Shown: positions 31,205-40,483 of the stretch, one piece after another
How positions within the stretch are numbered: the stretch's first letter is position 1
Layout: every line of letters starts with the position of its first letter
Assembly (NCBI GenBank): GCA_903830985.1
Contig: CAIKVZ010000086.1
Span: 28,447-92,446, forward strand
Direction: 5' to 3'
DNA from: an uncultured beta proteobacterium
GTDB lineage: Bacteria > Pseudomonadota > Gammaproteobacteria > Burkholderiales > Burkholderiaceae_C
DNA length: 64,000 nucleotides
The notes under the pieces: generated by a model
The model's input: only the letters and a program-made list of their open reading frames with translations
Database searches by the model: none
Told to the model about the DNA's origin: nothing
Translations under genes and position numbers: made by a program

Positions 31205-32814
31205 CACTCCAATCCCAGGCGCATCGCGATCTTGTGGCCATCGTTGGTGCCGAAAATCTTGAGTTGGGCGAAGTCCCCTTACAAAAGTGGACGGTCAATA
31301 CCCTGGCTTCTCCGCGAAAGATACTGGGCATCATTCGCCCGAAGGATCAGGGCCAGGTGCAGGCCGTCGTGCTCGCCTGCTTGCAACACAAATTGACATA
31401 TTCGCCGGTCAGTTCCGGCAAGAACTGGGGCTATGGCGGGGCTACGCCGGTTGCCGAGAACGTCTTGATGGTCGATCTGTCGAGGCTCAGAAGAATCGTC
31501 GAATTCAATGCCAAGCTGTCCTACGTCGTGGTGGAGCCAGGCGTCACCCAGCAGGATCTTCTTTCCTACATGCGCACCTATGGGCACGATTTCATGGTTC
31601 CGACCACCGGCGCCGGCCCGCAGGCCAGTCTGCTCGGGAACGCACTGGAGCGCGGCTACGGCATCACGCCGGTTGAGGATCATTTCGGCGCGCTGTTGGG
31701 CCTCAAGGCGGTCTTGCCCGATGGTCGCATTTACCGCTCTGCCTTGCACGAACTCGGTGGCGACTATGCCGATCAGGTCTTCAAGTGGAAGACGGGGCCC
31801 TATCTGGATGGCTTGTTCACGCAGAGCAATTTTGGCGTCGTGCTGGAAGGAACTTTGGGGCTGGCGCCCAAGCCCGAAAACGTCACTCAGTTCGTGGTGT
31901 TCCTGCCGGACGAGGAATTCGAGAACGCGGTTGAGGCCGTCAGGGAAATCAAACTGAAGCTCGGCGGCATCGTCGGCGGTGTGAACCTGATGAACAAGCG
32001 GCGCCTGCTCTCCATGGTGGAAACCCAATGGAATCGCGAACAGGCGCTGGAAGAGATCCGCATCATCGAGATTGCCAAGAAGCGTGACCTGCCCGACTGG
32101 GCGATGGTGGGCGCGCTGTACGGACCGGACGAACTGGTGCGCGGGGGATTGGCGGTCATCCGGGAGGCATGCAAAGGTATTTCCCAAAAAGTCGTCAGCT
32201 TGAGCCGAAAAAAATACGAATTTGCCAACCGCTTGTTGCGTTTCCTGCCGCTCCCCAACCTGCGCCTCATGCTGGCAAATGCGGGTCGGGCGCTGGAAAT
32301 TTTGGAGGGGACCCCCAGCAGGGTGGCGCTGCCCCTGGCCTATCTGAAGAACAAGCAGGGTCTGCCAGACGGTGAATTCAATCCTGATCGCGATGGCTGC
32401 GGGCTGATCTGGTTCGCGCCGCTGATACCGCTGGACCCCCCTGTGGTCAGGGACTACATCCAGGAAGTGGCGACGATTTGCCTTTTTCACGATGTCGATC
32501 CATTGATCACCTTGACCGCGATCTCACAGCGCTGTCTGGATTCGACGATTCCGATCCTCTTTTCCAAAAGCAGCCCAGGCGACGCGGCCAAGGCGAAGAA
32601 GTGTTACGACGCCCTGCTCAGCGAATGTGCACGCATGGGGCTGTTTCCCTATCGTCTGGACATCGATCACATGCACTTGCTCAGTGACCCGCAGATCCCG
32701 GCTTTCTGGCTCGGTCAGTCCATCAAGAAAATTCTGGATCCACACAACCTTCTGTCACCCGGGCGCTATTCGAGCGCCGACCTGCTTGAACCTGGCGCCA
32801 AACCCGGGTTCTGA
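31201..32814 (+). CDS. FAD-linked oxidase, VAO/PCMH family (FAD_binding_4)
   Basis: 'YSPVSSGKNWGYGGATPVAENVLMVDLSRLRRIVEFNAKLSYVVVEPGVTQQDL', 'VPTTGAGPQASLLGNALERGYG', 'FTQSNFGVVLEGTLGL', 'ILDPHNLLSPGRY'. TTG 31201 overlaps the upstream TGA (TTGA). Confidence 0.85.
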   Translation: MTLQSQAHRDLVAIVGAENLELGEVPLQKWTVNTLASPRKILGIIRPKDQGQVQAVVLACLQHKLTYSPVSSGKNWGYGGATPVAENVLMVDLSRLRRIVEFNAKLSYVVVEPGVTQQDLLSYMRTYGHDFMVPTTGAGPQASLLGNALERGYGITPVEDHFGALLGLKAVLPDGRIYRSALHELGGDYADQVFKWKTGPYLDGLFTQSNFGVVLEGTLGLAPKPENVTQFVVFLPDEEFENAVEAVREIKLKLGGIVGGVNLMNKRRLLSMVETQWNREQALEEIRIIEIAKKRDLPDWAMVGALYGPDELVRGGLAVIREACKGISQKVVSLSRKKYEFANRLLRFLPLPNLRLMLANAGRALEILEGTPSRVALPLAYLKNKQGLPDGEFNPDRDGCGLIWFAPLIPLDPPVVRDYIQEVATICLFHDVDPLITLTAISQRCLDSTIPILFSKSSPGDAAKAKKCYDALLSECARMGLFPYRLDIDHMHLLSDPQIPAFWLGQSIKKILDPHNLLSPGRYSSADLLEPGAKPGF

Positions 32815-32850
32815 CGTCACCTGCTCACTCCGACCTGGATCGCAAACATC

Positions 32851-34152
32851 ATGCTCGAAAAACTGAAATGGCTTTACCGTCAAGCAGCCCGCGGCGCGAC
32901 ACTCGTGCTGCCCCAGCGCGTTCGGTTTGCGGTCTATCGCAACATGGTTCAATGCGACGCTGCACCATCGAGCAAGCTCTCGCTCAAGGTGGCCGAGACC
33001 AGGGAAGAACTGGAGGCCTGCTTCAAACTTTTGCACGACGCCTACGTGCACGTCGGCTTCATGAAGCCTGACCCCTCGGGCATGCGCGCCACGCTGTACC
33101 ACGCCTTGCCCACTACGACGACGCTGCTGGCCAAGTTCGATGGCCGTGTCGTCGGGACCGTGTCGTTGATCCGCGACAGCGAGTTGGGCTTTCCCATGCA
33201 GAAGATCTTCGACATTCGCAAGATCCGCAATGCCGGGGGCAACATCGCCGAAGTTTCGGCGCTCGCCGTGCATCGGCGCTTTCAGGCCACGGGTGGCACG
33301 ATCCTGTTCCCGCTGATGAAGTTCATGTACCAGTACGCGACCGAGTTCTTCGATACCAGCCACTTGGTGATTGCGGTGAACCCGCGACACATCGGGTTTT
33401 ACGAGTCGCTGCTTTTCTTTCGTCGCCTGAAACAAAATCCCGTCGAGCACTATGACTTCGTGAACGGCGCACCGGCGGTAGGCGCGCACCTTGACCTGCG
33501 CCGTGCGCCGGAAATTTTCAAACGCCATTACGACGCCAAGGAGCCCGCCAAGAATCTTTATCGCTATTTTTTGCACCTGCCGATGCCCAATATCGCATTC
33601 CCGGACAAACGCTTCTTCACCACCAACGATCCGGTCATGACGCCGGAGTTGCTGGATTATTTTTTCAACCAACGCACTGAGGTGTTTGCCAAGTTGGACG
33701 ACGACGAAAAGCGCCTGCTGCATTCGATTTACGACCTGCCGGCGTACAAGGCCGTCCTGCCCGAGTTGCCGCCTGACAAGGAGGCGGGACCGATCAGGAT
33801 GCGGCGCAGGCACCGGCGCTTTTCCGTGATCTGCCCGGCGACGCTGCAGCTTGGCACGGACGTGCGGGCACAACGCTACAAGCTGCAGGTGGTCGAATGC
33901 TGGATGGCTGGCTTTCGCGCGCGCTCTGACGTGGCATTGCCGATCGACGTGCCCTGCACGGCGCAGGTCGAGCTCGGACATGCCGACCACAGCCAACTGA
34001 CGGTCCGGGTCTTGCGCAAGGCCCACGCCAACTCCAACACCTTTGTGCTACAGGTAGACGAGCCCGACCTGGCCTGGCGCAAGTTTGTGCACGCGCTGCG
34101 CAAGGCAGCGACCTACGGCGATCTGGACAACGCCACGCGCTACCTGGAGTGA
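32851..34152 (+). CDS. FeeM-like N-acyl amino acid synthase (GNAT/autoinducer synthase-like fold) with C-terminal PilZ-like domain
   Basis: 'FKLLHDAYVHVGFMKPDPSGMRATLYHALPTTTTLLAKFDGRVVGTVSLIRDSELGFPM', 'AEVSALAVHRRF', 'HLVIAVNPRHIGFYESLLFFRRL'; C-terminal 'RMRRRHRRFSVICPATLQL' (RxxxR) and 'VVECWMAGFRARSD'. Confidence 0.7.
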   Translation: MLEKLKWLYRQAARGATLVLPQRVRFAVYRNMVQCDAAPSSKLSLKVAETREELEACFKLLHDAYVHVGFMKPDPSGMRATLYHALPTTTTLLAKFDGRVVGTVSLIRDSELGFPMQKIFDIRKIRNAGGNIAEVSALAVHRRFQATGGTILFPLMKFMYQYATEFFDTSHLVIAVNPRHIGFYESLLFFRRLKQNPVEHYDFVNGAPAVGAHLDLRRAPEIFKRHYDAKEPAKNLYRYFLHLPMPNIAFPDKRFFTTNDPVMTPELLDYFFNQRTEVFAKLDDDEKRLLHSIYDLPAYKAVLPELPPDKEAGPIRMRRRHRRFSVICPATLQLGTDVRAQRYKLQVVECWMAGFRARSDVALPIDVPCTAQVELGHADHSQLTVRVLRKAHANSNTFVLQVDEPDLAWRKFVHALRKAATYGDLDNATRYLE

Positions 34153-34201
34153 GGCTCAATAGGAGCCGCCAATGAGGCTCTCGAAATAAGTGACAACAAC
34201 G

Positions 34202-34316
34202 CCGTCATTGCGAGCGCAGCGAAGCAATCCATGTCATGTGTTCGCCTCCATGGATTGCCGCGTCCCGCCACAGCCCAAGGGCCTCGCGGCTAAAGGCACG
34301 CGCCTCGCAATGACGG
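34202..34316. repeat. Dispersed palindromic repeat (CGTCATTGCGAG...CTCGCAATGACG type) with nested inner stem
   Basis: 13-bp perfect terminal inverted repeat CCGTCATTGCGAG (34202-34214)/CTCGCAATGACGG (34304-34316) and inner 10-bp pair GCAATCCATG (34224-34233)/CATGGATTGC (34249-34258). Confidence 0.85.
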
Positions 34317-34404
34317 GGCTGTTGCAGCTCGGATGTCGTGAATAAGGGAAAGCTCAATCGTTTGAGCGTTACAGTCTGGCAGTCCCTTCACTTGTCGCGC
34401 TGAT

Positions 34405-35886
34405 TTGAAAACCCCGCTGAAATTCCCGTTTCCTGTCTGGCTGCTGGCACTGATCCTGTCGCTGTCGAGTCTGCCAGCCTGGAACGCCGAGGCGCAAACG
34501 CTGCGGCCCTGCCGTGTCAGTGGCATGCGCACCGAAGTGCAGTGCGGCGTGCTGCAACGCGCGCTGGACCCCGCGAGGCCGAACGGCGTGCAGATCAACG
34601 TCCACTATGTGGTCGTGCCGGCGCTGGCGCGGCGAAAATTTTCGGATCCGGTGTTCTTCCTCGCTGGCGGTCCCGGGCAGAGTGCGATCCAGGTGGCGCC
34701 CCAGATGGCACAACTGATGAGCCGCTTGAACAACCGGCGCGATCTGGTCTTCGTGGACCAGCGCGGCACCGGCCAATCGGCGCCACTGATGTGCCTGGAC
34801 GAAAGCAGCAACACACTGACGCAGCAACTCGATGCGCAATGGCAGACCATGCAGTTGCAGCAGTGCCTGACGCAGCTGCAAAAACTGCCCTATGGCGACC
34901 TGCGCTTTTTCACCACCACGCTGGCCATGCAGGACGTCGATGCCGTGCGCCTGGCGTTGGCCGCACCGACCGTCAATCTGGTGGGCGTTTCCTATGGCAC
35001 GCGCGCCGCGCTGGAATACCAGCGCCAGTTTCCCAATGCGGTGCGGCGCAGCGTGCTCGACGGTGTGGCGCCGCCCGACATGGTGCTGCCGGCCAGCGCC
35101 TCGATGGACAACCAGGCGGCCTTTGACGCACTGCTGGGCGCCTGCGAGCGAGACGCGGTCTGCGTCAGGACCTATCCGCGGCTGCGGCGAGACTGGGCCA
35201 GTGTCCTGGCCGGGTTGCCGCGGACGGTGCAGTTGGCTCATCCCTTGACCGGCCTGCCCGAGAAAATCACGATGACGCGCGCCGCCGTGCTGGGCGGTGT
35301 GCGTACGCCGCTGTACGCGCCGGCCCTGGCCGCGGCCCTGCCCGAGGCCATTACGCAGGCGGCACAGGGGCGCTTTGAGGCGCTGGTTGCCATGGGAACA
35401 CTCATGGGGGGGCGTGGCCCGAACCGTCCGGCAGTGGGGTTGCATTTTTCCGTCATCTGCGCCGAGGACTGGCCGCGCTGGTCCAGCAATGCGGATCTGC
35501 CCGGTCATGATTTCGGCGCAGCCTTTGCACAGACCTATCGCGACGCCTGCGCCTATTGGCCCCGAGGCGAGGTGGCGCCGGCTTTCCATGCGCTGGTACC
35601 CAGCGCTGTGCCGGTGCTGCTGCTCAGTGGCGGACTCGATCCGGTCACGCCGCCGCGCCACGGCGCGCGCGTGGCACAGGCGCTCGGTCCCCTGGCAAGG
35701 CACGTGGTCGTGCCGCAGGCTGGCCATGGTGTCCTTGGCCTGGGCTGCATGCGCGATGTGATGTTTCGTTTCATCGACGCGCAGGACGAAGCAGCGGCGC
35801 TGCAGGTCGACGCATCCTGCGCCAATGCCATGCCACGCGCCGGCGTCTTTGTGCCGGTGGCACGCGCGCAAGGGCCCAAACCATGA
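34405..35886 (+). CDS. Alpha/beta hydrolase, S33/TAP-like peptidase family
   Basis: Signal peptide-like N-terminus; 'DPVFFLAGGPGQSAIQ', 'RDLVFVDQRGTGQSAPLMC', 'NLVGVSYGTRAALEYQRQFP', 'PVLLLSGGLDPVTPPRHGA', 'VVPQAGHGVLG'. Confidence 0.85.
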   Translation: MKTPLKFPFPVWLLALILSLSSLPAWNAEAQTLRPCRVSGMRTEVQCGVLQRALDPARPNGVQINVHYVVVPALARRKFSDPVFFLAGGPGQSAIQVAPQMAQLMSRLNNRRDLVFVDQRGTGQSAPLMCLDESSNTLTQQLDAQWQTMQLQQCLTQLQKLPYGDLRFFTTTLAMQDVDAVRLALAAPTVNLVGVSYGTRAALEYQRQFPNAVRRSVLDGVAPPDMVLPASASMDNQAAFDALLGACERDAVCVRTYPRLRRDWASVLAGLPRTVQLAHPLTGLPEKITMTRAAVLGGVRTPLYAPALAAALPEAITQAAQGRFEALVAMGTLMGGRGPNRPAVGLHFSVICAEDWPRWSSNADLPGHDFGAAFAQTYRDACAYWPRGEVAPAFHALVPSAVPVLLLSGGLDPVTPPRHGARVAQALGPLARHVVVPQAGHGVLGLGCMRDVMFRFIDAQDEAAALQVDASCANAMPRAGVFVPVARAQGPKP

Positions 35887-36707
35887 TCCGCATCGAAAAT
35901 CTGGCGCGTTCCTTTGCCGCGCCAACGGTGGCGACGAAAGCCTGGTCCATGGCATCGCTGTCGCTGCGTCGCCAGCCCGCGCCTCGGGTGCAGGCCGTGC
36001 GCGACGTGAGCCTGATTGCAGCCGATGGGCAGATCACCGGTTTGCTGGGCCCCAATGGGGCTGGCAAGACCACTACGCTGCGCATGCTGGCCGGGCTCAT
36101 CTCGCCCGACGCCGGAACCATCCACGTGGACGGACTGGACGTGGCCGCCCAGCCGCAGGCGGCGTTGGCGACCATGGGTGTGCTCAGTGACGCGCGGGGA
36201 CTCTATCCGCGCCTGAGCGCACGCGAGAACATCGTGTACTTTGGCCGTCTGCAGGGCATGAGCCGGGATGCCGCCCATGCCAGGGCCGAAGCACTCGCGC
36301 GCATGCTGGACATGCGGACGTTGCTGGAGCGGCGCACCGAGGGCTTCAGCCAGGGAGAGCGCATGAAGACCGCGCTGGCGCGGGCCCTGGTGCACGACCC
36401 GGCCAACATTGTGCTGGACGAGCCCACCAACGGCCTGGATGTGTTGGCCACGCGCGCGCTGCGCGAATCGCTGAGATTCCTGCGCACTCCTGAGGGCGGC
36501 AGCAAGTGCATCATTTTTTCCACCCACATCATGCAGGAAGTGCAGCGCCTGTGCGACAGCGTGGTGGTGGTGGCTCAGGGCTGCAGCGTCGCCAGCGGCA
36601 CGGTGGAAGAGTTGTTGCAGCGAACCGGACAGAGCGATTTTGAGGAAGCCTTTGTGCAACTGGCTTTCGCTCATCCCGAGTTTGTCCCTGCGGGAGTACC
36701 TGCATGA
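35883..36707 (+). CDS. ABC transporter ATP-binding protein (NatA-like)
   Basis: Walker A 'LLGPNGAGKTTTLRMLAGL', signature 'FSQGERMKTALARAL', Walker B 'NIVLDEPTNGLD'. ATG 35883 overlaps upstream stop (ATGA). Confidence 0.92.
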   Translation: MIRIENLARSFAAPTVATKAWSMASLSLRRQPAPRVQAVRDVSLIAADGQITGLLGPNGAGKTTTLRMLAGLISPDAGTIHVDGLDVAAQPQAALATMGVLSDARGLYPRLSARENIVYFGRLQGMSRDAAHARAEALARMLDMRTLLERRTEGFSQGERMKTALARALVHDPANIVLDEPTNGLDVLATRALRESLRFLRTPEGGSKCIIFSTHIMQEVQRLCDSVVVVAQGCSVASGTVEELLQRTGQSDFEEAFVQLAFAHPEFVPAGVPA

Positions 36708-37879
36708 ACTCCTGGCGCGCCGCCTTCGCGGTCTTCACCAAGGAACTGCTTGACGCCTTGCGGGACCGGCGCACCTTGCTCGTGGTCCTGGCCTCCAGCG
36801 TCTTCATGGGGCCGCTGTTGTTGCTGGCGCTGTCCGGCCTCATTGCCTCGCTCGAAGCGAAGGCGGAGCAGCGCGAATTGCTGGTCGTGGGCATGGCGCA
36901 GGCGCCGACCCTGCAGAACTATGTGGCGCGCCAGACCTGGAGCGTGAGGGCAGCGCCGCCCGATTACGAGCGCTTGCTGCGCGACTCCAAGCTGGGCGAC
37001 CCCGTGCTTGTCGTTCCAGCCGATTTCGAGGCTGCCTTGCTCAGGGGCGACAGCCCGCAACTGGAACTGGTGAGCGACAGCGCGAACAAGCAAAGCCAGT
37101 CCGGCGTGCACCGTGTGGCCGAGTTGCTGCGCGGCTTCGGCCAGGAGCGGGTGGGCTTAAGCCTGGCATTTCGCGGTGTCTCCGCCGAACTGCTCGCGCC
37201 CATGAAAGTGCAGGAGGTCGATCTGGCGAGCAACCAGACAAGGGCTGCGCAATTCACCGGCATGCTGGCCTTTTTTGTGCTGATGGCTGTGGTCTCGGGT
37301 GCGCTCAATGCGGCGCTGGACAGCACGGCGGGTGAGCGCGAACGCGGCTCGCTCGAGCCCTTGCTGATGAACCCTGTTTCGGCCATGGCACTGGTCGTGG
37401 GCAAGTGGTGCGCCGTGGCCGCGGTGAGCATGCTGATCGCGGTGCTCAGTTGCCTGAGTTTTCTGCCCGGTCAATGGCTGCTGCGCAGCAATACCCTGCA
37501 GGCCATGTTCCAGTTCGGCCTGCGCGAGGTGGCGCTGTTCCTTGTGGTGTTGCTGCCCTTTGCCGCGGCGGCGTCGGCCGTTTTGATGGCAGTGGCGATC
37601 CGCTGCAAGAGTTTCAAGGAAGCGCAGGCCAACAGCACCGTGGTGCTGCTGTCGGTCTCGTTGTTGCCACTGGTCTCGGTGTTCAACCAGAGCGGTGAGG
37701 AAGCCTGGCACCTGTGGGTGCCGGCGCTGGCACAAAACACCTTGATGATGCGCGTGCTCAAGGGCGAGGGATTCAACCTGACCCAGGTGCTGGTGCCGCT
37801 GTTCGTCTGCCTGCTGCTCACGCTGGTGTCGCTGTTCTTCGTCGCGTCCCGCCTGCGCGGTGCTGCTGTCAAGTCCTGA
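36704..37879 (+). CDS. ABC-2 family permease (NatB-like)
   Basis: 'AVFTKELLDALRDRRTLLVVLASSVFMGPLLLL', large periplasmic loop, 'DSTAGERERGSLEPLLMNPVSAMALVVGKW'. ATGA overlap with the ATPase gene. Confidence 0.88.
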   Translation: MNSWRAAFAVFTKELLDALRDRRTLLVVLASSVFMGPLLLLALSGLIASLEAKAEQRELLVVGMAQAPTLQNYVARQTWSVRAAPPDYERLLRDSKLGDPVLVVPADFEAALLRGDSPQLELVSDSANKQSQSGVHRVAELLRGFGQERVGLSLAFRGVSAELLAPMKVQEVDLASNQTRAAQFTGMLAFFVLMAVVSGALNAALDSTAGERERGSLEPLLMNPVSAMALVVGKWCAVAAVSMLIAVLSCLSFLPGQWLLRSNTLQAMFQFGLREVALFLVVLLPFAAAASAVLMAVAIRCKSFKEAQANSTVVLLSVSLLPLVSVFNQSGEEAWHLWVPALAQNTLMMRVLKGEGFNLTQVLVPLFVCLLLTLVSLFFVASRLRGAAVKS

Positions 37880-37891
37880 AGTTGGAGATCT

Positions 37892-38647
37892 TCAGCGCGG
37901 CATTGCCGCAGGGTGCAGGCCTTCCGGCTTTTCTTCCATGTAGCCGCGTCCGTCCTTCATGCCCTTGCGTCCCAGCACCTGCCAATTCGTGCGCTGCTGC
38001 ACCAGCTGCGCCAGGAATTCCAGTTCCTCGTCGGTGTGGTTGATGGCCCCGGCCGGCGTCAGCAGTCGGCCGTTGCGCGCCTGCGGTTCGGCCCAGAAGG
38101 ACTGGTGGTAGTCCGAAGTGGAGGTTATTTTTTCGCCGCGCGCGTCCAGATCGACGGCGCCATAGCAGTTGCAGAAATAGCTGCGGTAGTCGTCCTTGGG
38201 GAAGACCTCGGCGTAGACGCCAGTGCCGCGGATCCCTGCGGTCAGCGTCGGCGTGACGATCTGCCGTCGCGCGCCCTTGCCCCAGACGCTGGCCATGGCA
38301 CCGGTGAGCAGGCGCAGTGCGCCCACGACAAACAGTCCCGGGCCGCGCTCCACCGCCAGGATGGAGTTCTGCCGCACCAAAAAGGATGAGTTGCCGATGA
38401 CAAACACCAGTTGCGATCCTGGCCCGGTGCGCACTTCGTCGCCGGTCTGTATGGTTTCACGCGGGTCCAGGTTGCGCCCGTTGAGCAGGGCGCGTCCCCT
38501 CAGCTCCACGATGTTGCCGCGCGCCTGCGCCTGCGCTGCAGCAAAGCCGCCACTGGCGCTCCAGGCCGCTGCGGCCTGCAGGAAACTGCGCCGGGCAAAC
38601 CAGCTGACTTCGTCTTGCGTGCGGTTGGGCAAACTATGCTGTGTCAT
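37892..38647 (-). CDS. FecR-domain protein with Tat-like signal
   Basis: 'FARRSFLQAAAAW' Tat-like motif; FecR-like 'RGRALLNGRNLDPRETIQTGDEVRTGPGSQLVFVIGNSSFLVRQNSIL' and 'VTPTLTAGIRGTGVYAEV'. Confidence 0.75.
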   Translation of the reverse strand: MTQHSLPNRTQDEVSWFARRSFLQAAAAWSASGGFAAAQAQARGNIVELRGRALLNGRNLDPRETIQTGDEVRTGPGSQLVFVIGNSSFLVRQNSILAVERGPGLFVVGALRLLTGAMASVWGKGARRQIVTPTLTAGIRGTGVYAEVFPKDDYRSYFCNCYGAVDLDARGEKITSTSDYHQSFWAEPQARNGRLLTPAGAINHTDEELEFLAQLVQQRTNWQVLGRKGMKDGRGYMEEKPEGLHPAAMPR

Positions 38648-39437
38648 GGTTTTCTTCCCTTGGAGATTCCTCGGACGACGCGATGAAGCTGTCGGCGAAG
38701 GTGAAGTAGAGCGAGGTGAAAAACAGCGCCATGACCAGCATGGCAGCAGGCATCACGGCCACGGCGGCCGCTTCTGCGCTGGCCGCGAGGGTGACACCAG
38801 CGATGGTCAGCATGATGACAAACATGAAGATCGCAAACCAGGCCAGACCGAACACGATGTAGGCGCCAATGTTGCGCAGGCAGGCCACGAAGCTGAAGAA
38901 CAGCGCCTTCAGCGGCGGCACGCCGTGCCAATGCACCAGCGCCGGTGCATGCCAGAACAGCAGCGACAGCGGCAGGTTCAGTCCCATGGCGACCCACATC
39001 GCGCCCTGAAAATCGGCCTGGTTCAGGGTCTCGTGCGTGAGCGACCCGCCGCCCAGGTAGAAGCGCGCAAACTGCCCGCCGTCGACCAGGGTGCACAGGC
39101 CCATGATGAGCAAAAAGCCTGCGGCGTACAGCGCCCCCAGCAACAAAATGGCGCGCAACTCCTGGCGCCCGGCGCGCAAGGCGCTGGCCAGGATCCAGGG
39201 CATGGGAAATTGGCCCTTGCTGGTTTCCAGCGTCGCCGCCATGAAGCCCAGCGTGGCTGCTGGCAGCAGCCCCAGCACCAGAGCGGTGCCGATGTAGGGC
39301 AGCATGCTCACCACCGTCATCACGGCCATGAACATGAAGAACAGCCCGGTCATGGCCAGCGGCTGCTTGAAAAAAGTGCGCATGCCGAGCTTGACCCATT
39401 GCAAGCCGGTGCGCGCCGGAACGATATTCAGTTTCAT
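38634..39437 (-). CDS. BPSS1780-family integral membrane protein
   Basis: 'MKLNIVPARTGLQWVKLGMRTFFKQPLAMTGLFFMFMAVMTVVSMLPYIG', multiple TM helices. Confidence 0.75.
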   Translation of the reverse strand: MKLNIVPARTGLQWVKLGMRTFFKQPLAMTGLFFMFMAVMTVVSMLPYIGTALVLGLLPAATLGFMAATLETSKGQFPMPWILASALRAGRQELRAILLLGALYAAGFLLIMGLCTLVDGGQFARFYLGGGSLTHETLNQADFQGAMWVAMGLNLPLSLLFWHAPALVHWHGVPPLKALFFSFVACLRNIGAYIVFGLAWFAIFMFVIMLTIAGVTLAASAEAAAVAVMPAAMLVMALFFTSLYFTFADSFIASSEESPREENHDTA

Positions 39438-40423
39438 GTAGTCGGTGTGAGGTCGTAACCTGAAAGTGTGACAGGGTGGGCGATGCGTTCGCGCAGCACG
39501 CGCTCAAAGTGGCTTGGATCGTGGGCCTGGAGCAGGCTGGCGTCGCGCGGCAGGTGGTAGTCGCAGGTACGCGACAGCCAAAAGCGCAAGGCCGCGGCGC
39601 GCAGCATGGCGTTCAGCAGTTCTCGCTCGGGCCCGGTCAGCGGACGCACCTGTTCGTAGGCCGCCAGCAGCGCCCTGAACCCCGTGGCTTCGGGCACCGC
39701 GGTCTGCGGGTGCATGGCCCAGTCGTTCAAGCACACCGCCAGGTCGAACAGCCAGTTGTCCACACCGGCAAAATAAAAATCAAAGACGCCGCTCAGGCGT
39801 TCGTCCTCAAACAGCACGTTGTCGCGAAACAGGTCGGCGTGGATGGGTCCGCGCGGCAGTGCCGCGTAGGCCGAGGACTCGGCCACATGGTTCTGGTAAG
39901 CCAGTTCGCTGCGCAGCAGGGCGCCTTGCGCGCTGTCCAGAAACGGCTGGACCACAGGACCCGTGGCATTCCACCAGGCCAGTCCGCGCAGGTGTTCCTG
40001 TTGCAGCGGGCAATCGCGCGCCGCCAGGTGCAGCCGCGCCAGCGTCGCGCCCAGGGCTGCGCAGTGCGCCGGCGTCGGAGTCAGCTGGCTTTTCCCCGGC
40101 AGACGGTTCACCAGCGCCGCCGGCTTGCCCTGAAGCTTGTGCAGGATCTGGCCCTTGGGGTTGGTCACCGGATTGGGCACCGGCAGGCCGCGCCGCGCCA
40201 GTTGCTGCATCAGCGCCAGGTAGAAGGGCAGTTGCTCGGCTGTCAGGCGTTCAAACAGCGTGAGCACGTAATGCTGAACTTCACCGCCCTGCGCCACGGC
40301 CAGAAAGTAATTGGTGTTTTCGATGCCCAGTGCGCTGCCTTCGAGCGTTTGCAGCTCGCCCAGGTCCAGGCCGCTCAGCAGTTGCTGCGCCTGGGGAAAT
40401 GTGACTTCGGTGTAGACGGCCAT
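39434..40423 (-). CDS. thrB: Homoserine kinase (APH-fold, ThrB2 type)
   Basis: 'MAVYTEVTFPQAQQLLSGLDLGELQTLEGSALGIENTNYFLAV', 'GPIHADLFRDNVLFEDERLSGVFDFYFAGVDNWLFDLAVCLNDW'. Confidence 0.9.
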   Translation of the reverse strand: MAVYTEVTFPQAQQLLSGLDLGELQTLEGSALGIENTNYFLAVAQGGEVQHYVLTLFERLTAEQLPFYLALMQQLARRGLPVPNPVTNPKGQILHKLQGKPAALVNRLPGKSQLTPTPAHCAALGATLARLHLAARDCPLQQEHLRGLAWWNATGPVVQPFLDSAQGALLRSELAYQNHVAESSAYAALPRGPIHADLFRDNVLFEDERLSGVFDFYFAGVDNWLFDLAVCLNDWAMHPQTAVPEATGFRALLAAYEQVRPLTGPERELLNAMLRAAALRFWLSRTCDYHLPRDASLLQAHDPSHFERVLRERIAHPVTLSGYDLTPTT

Positions 40424-40483
40424 GGGAGTTAGGAGAGGGAGTTCAGCGCAGCAAGGGGCTGGCCTGGGCGGTGCGCAAGCACC

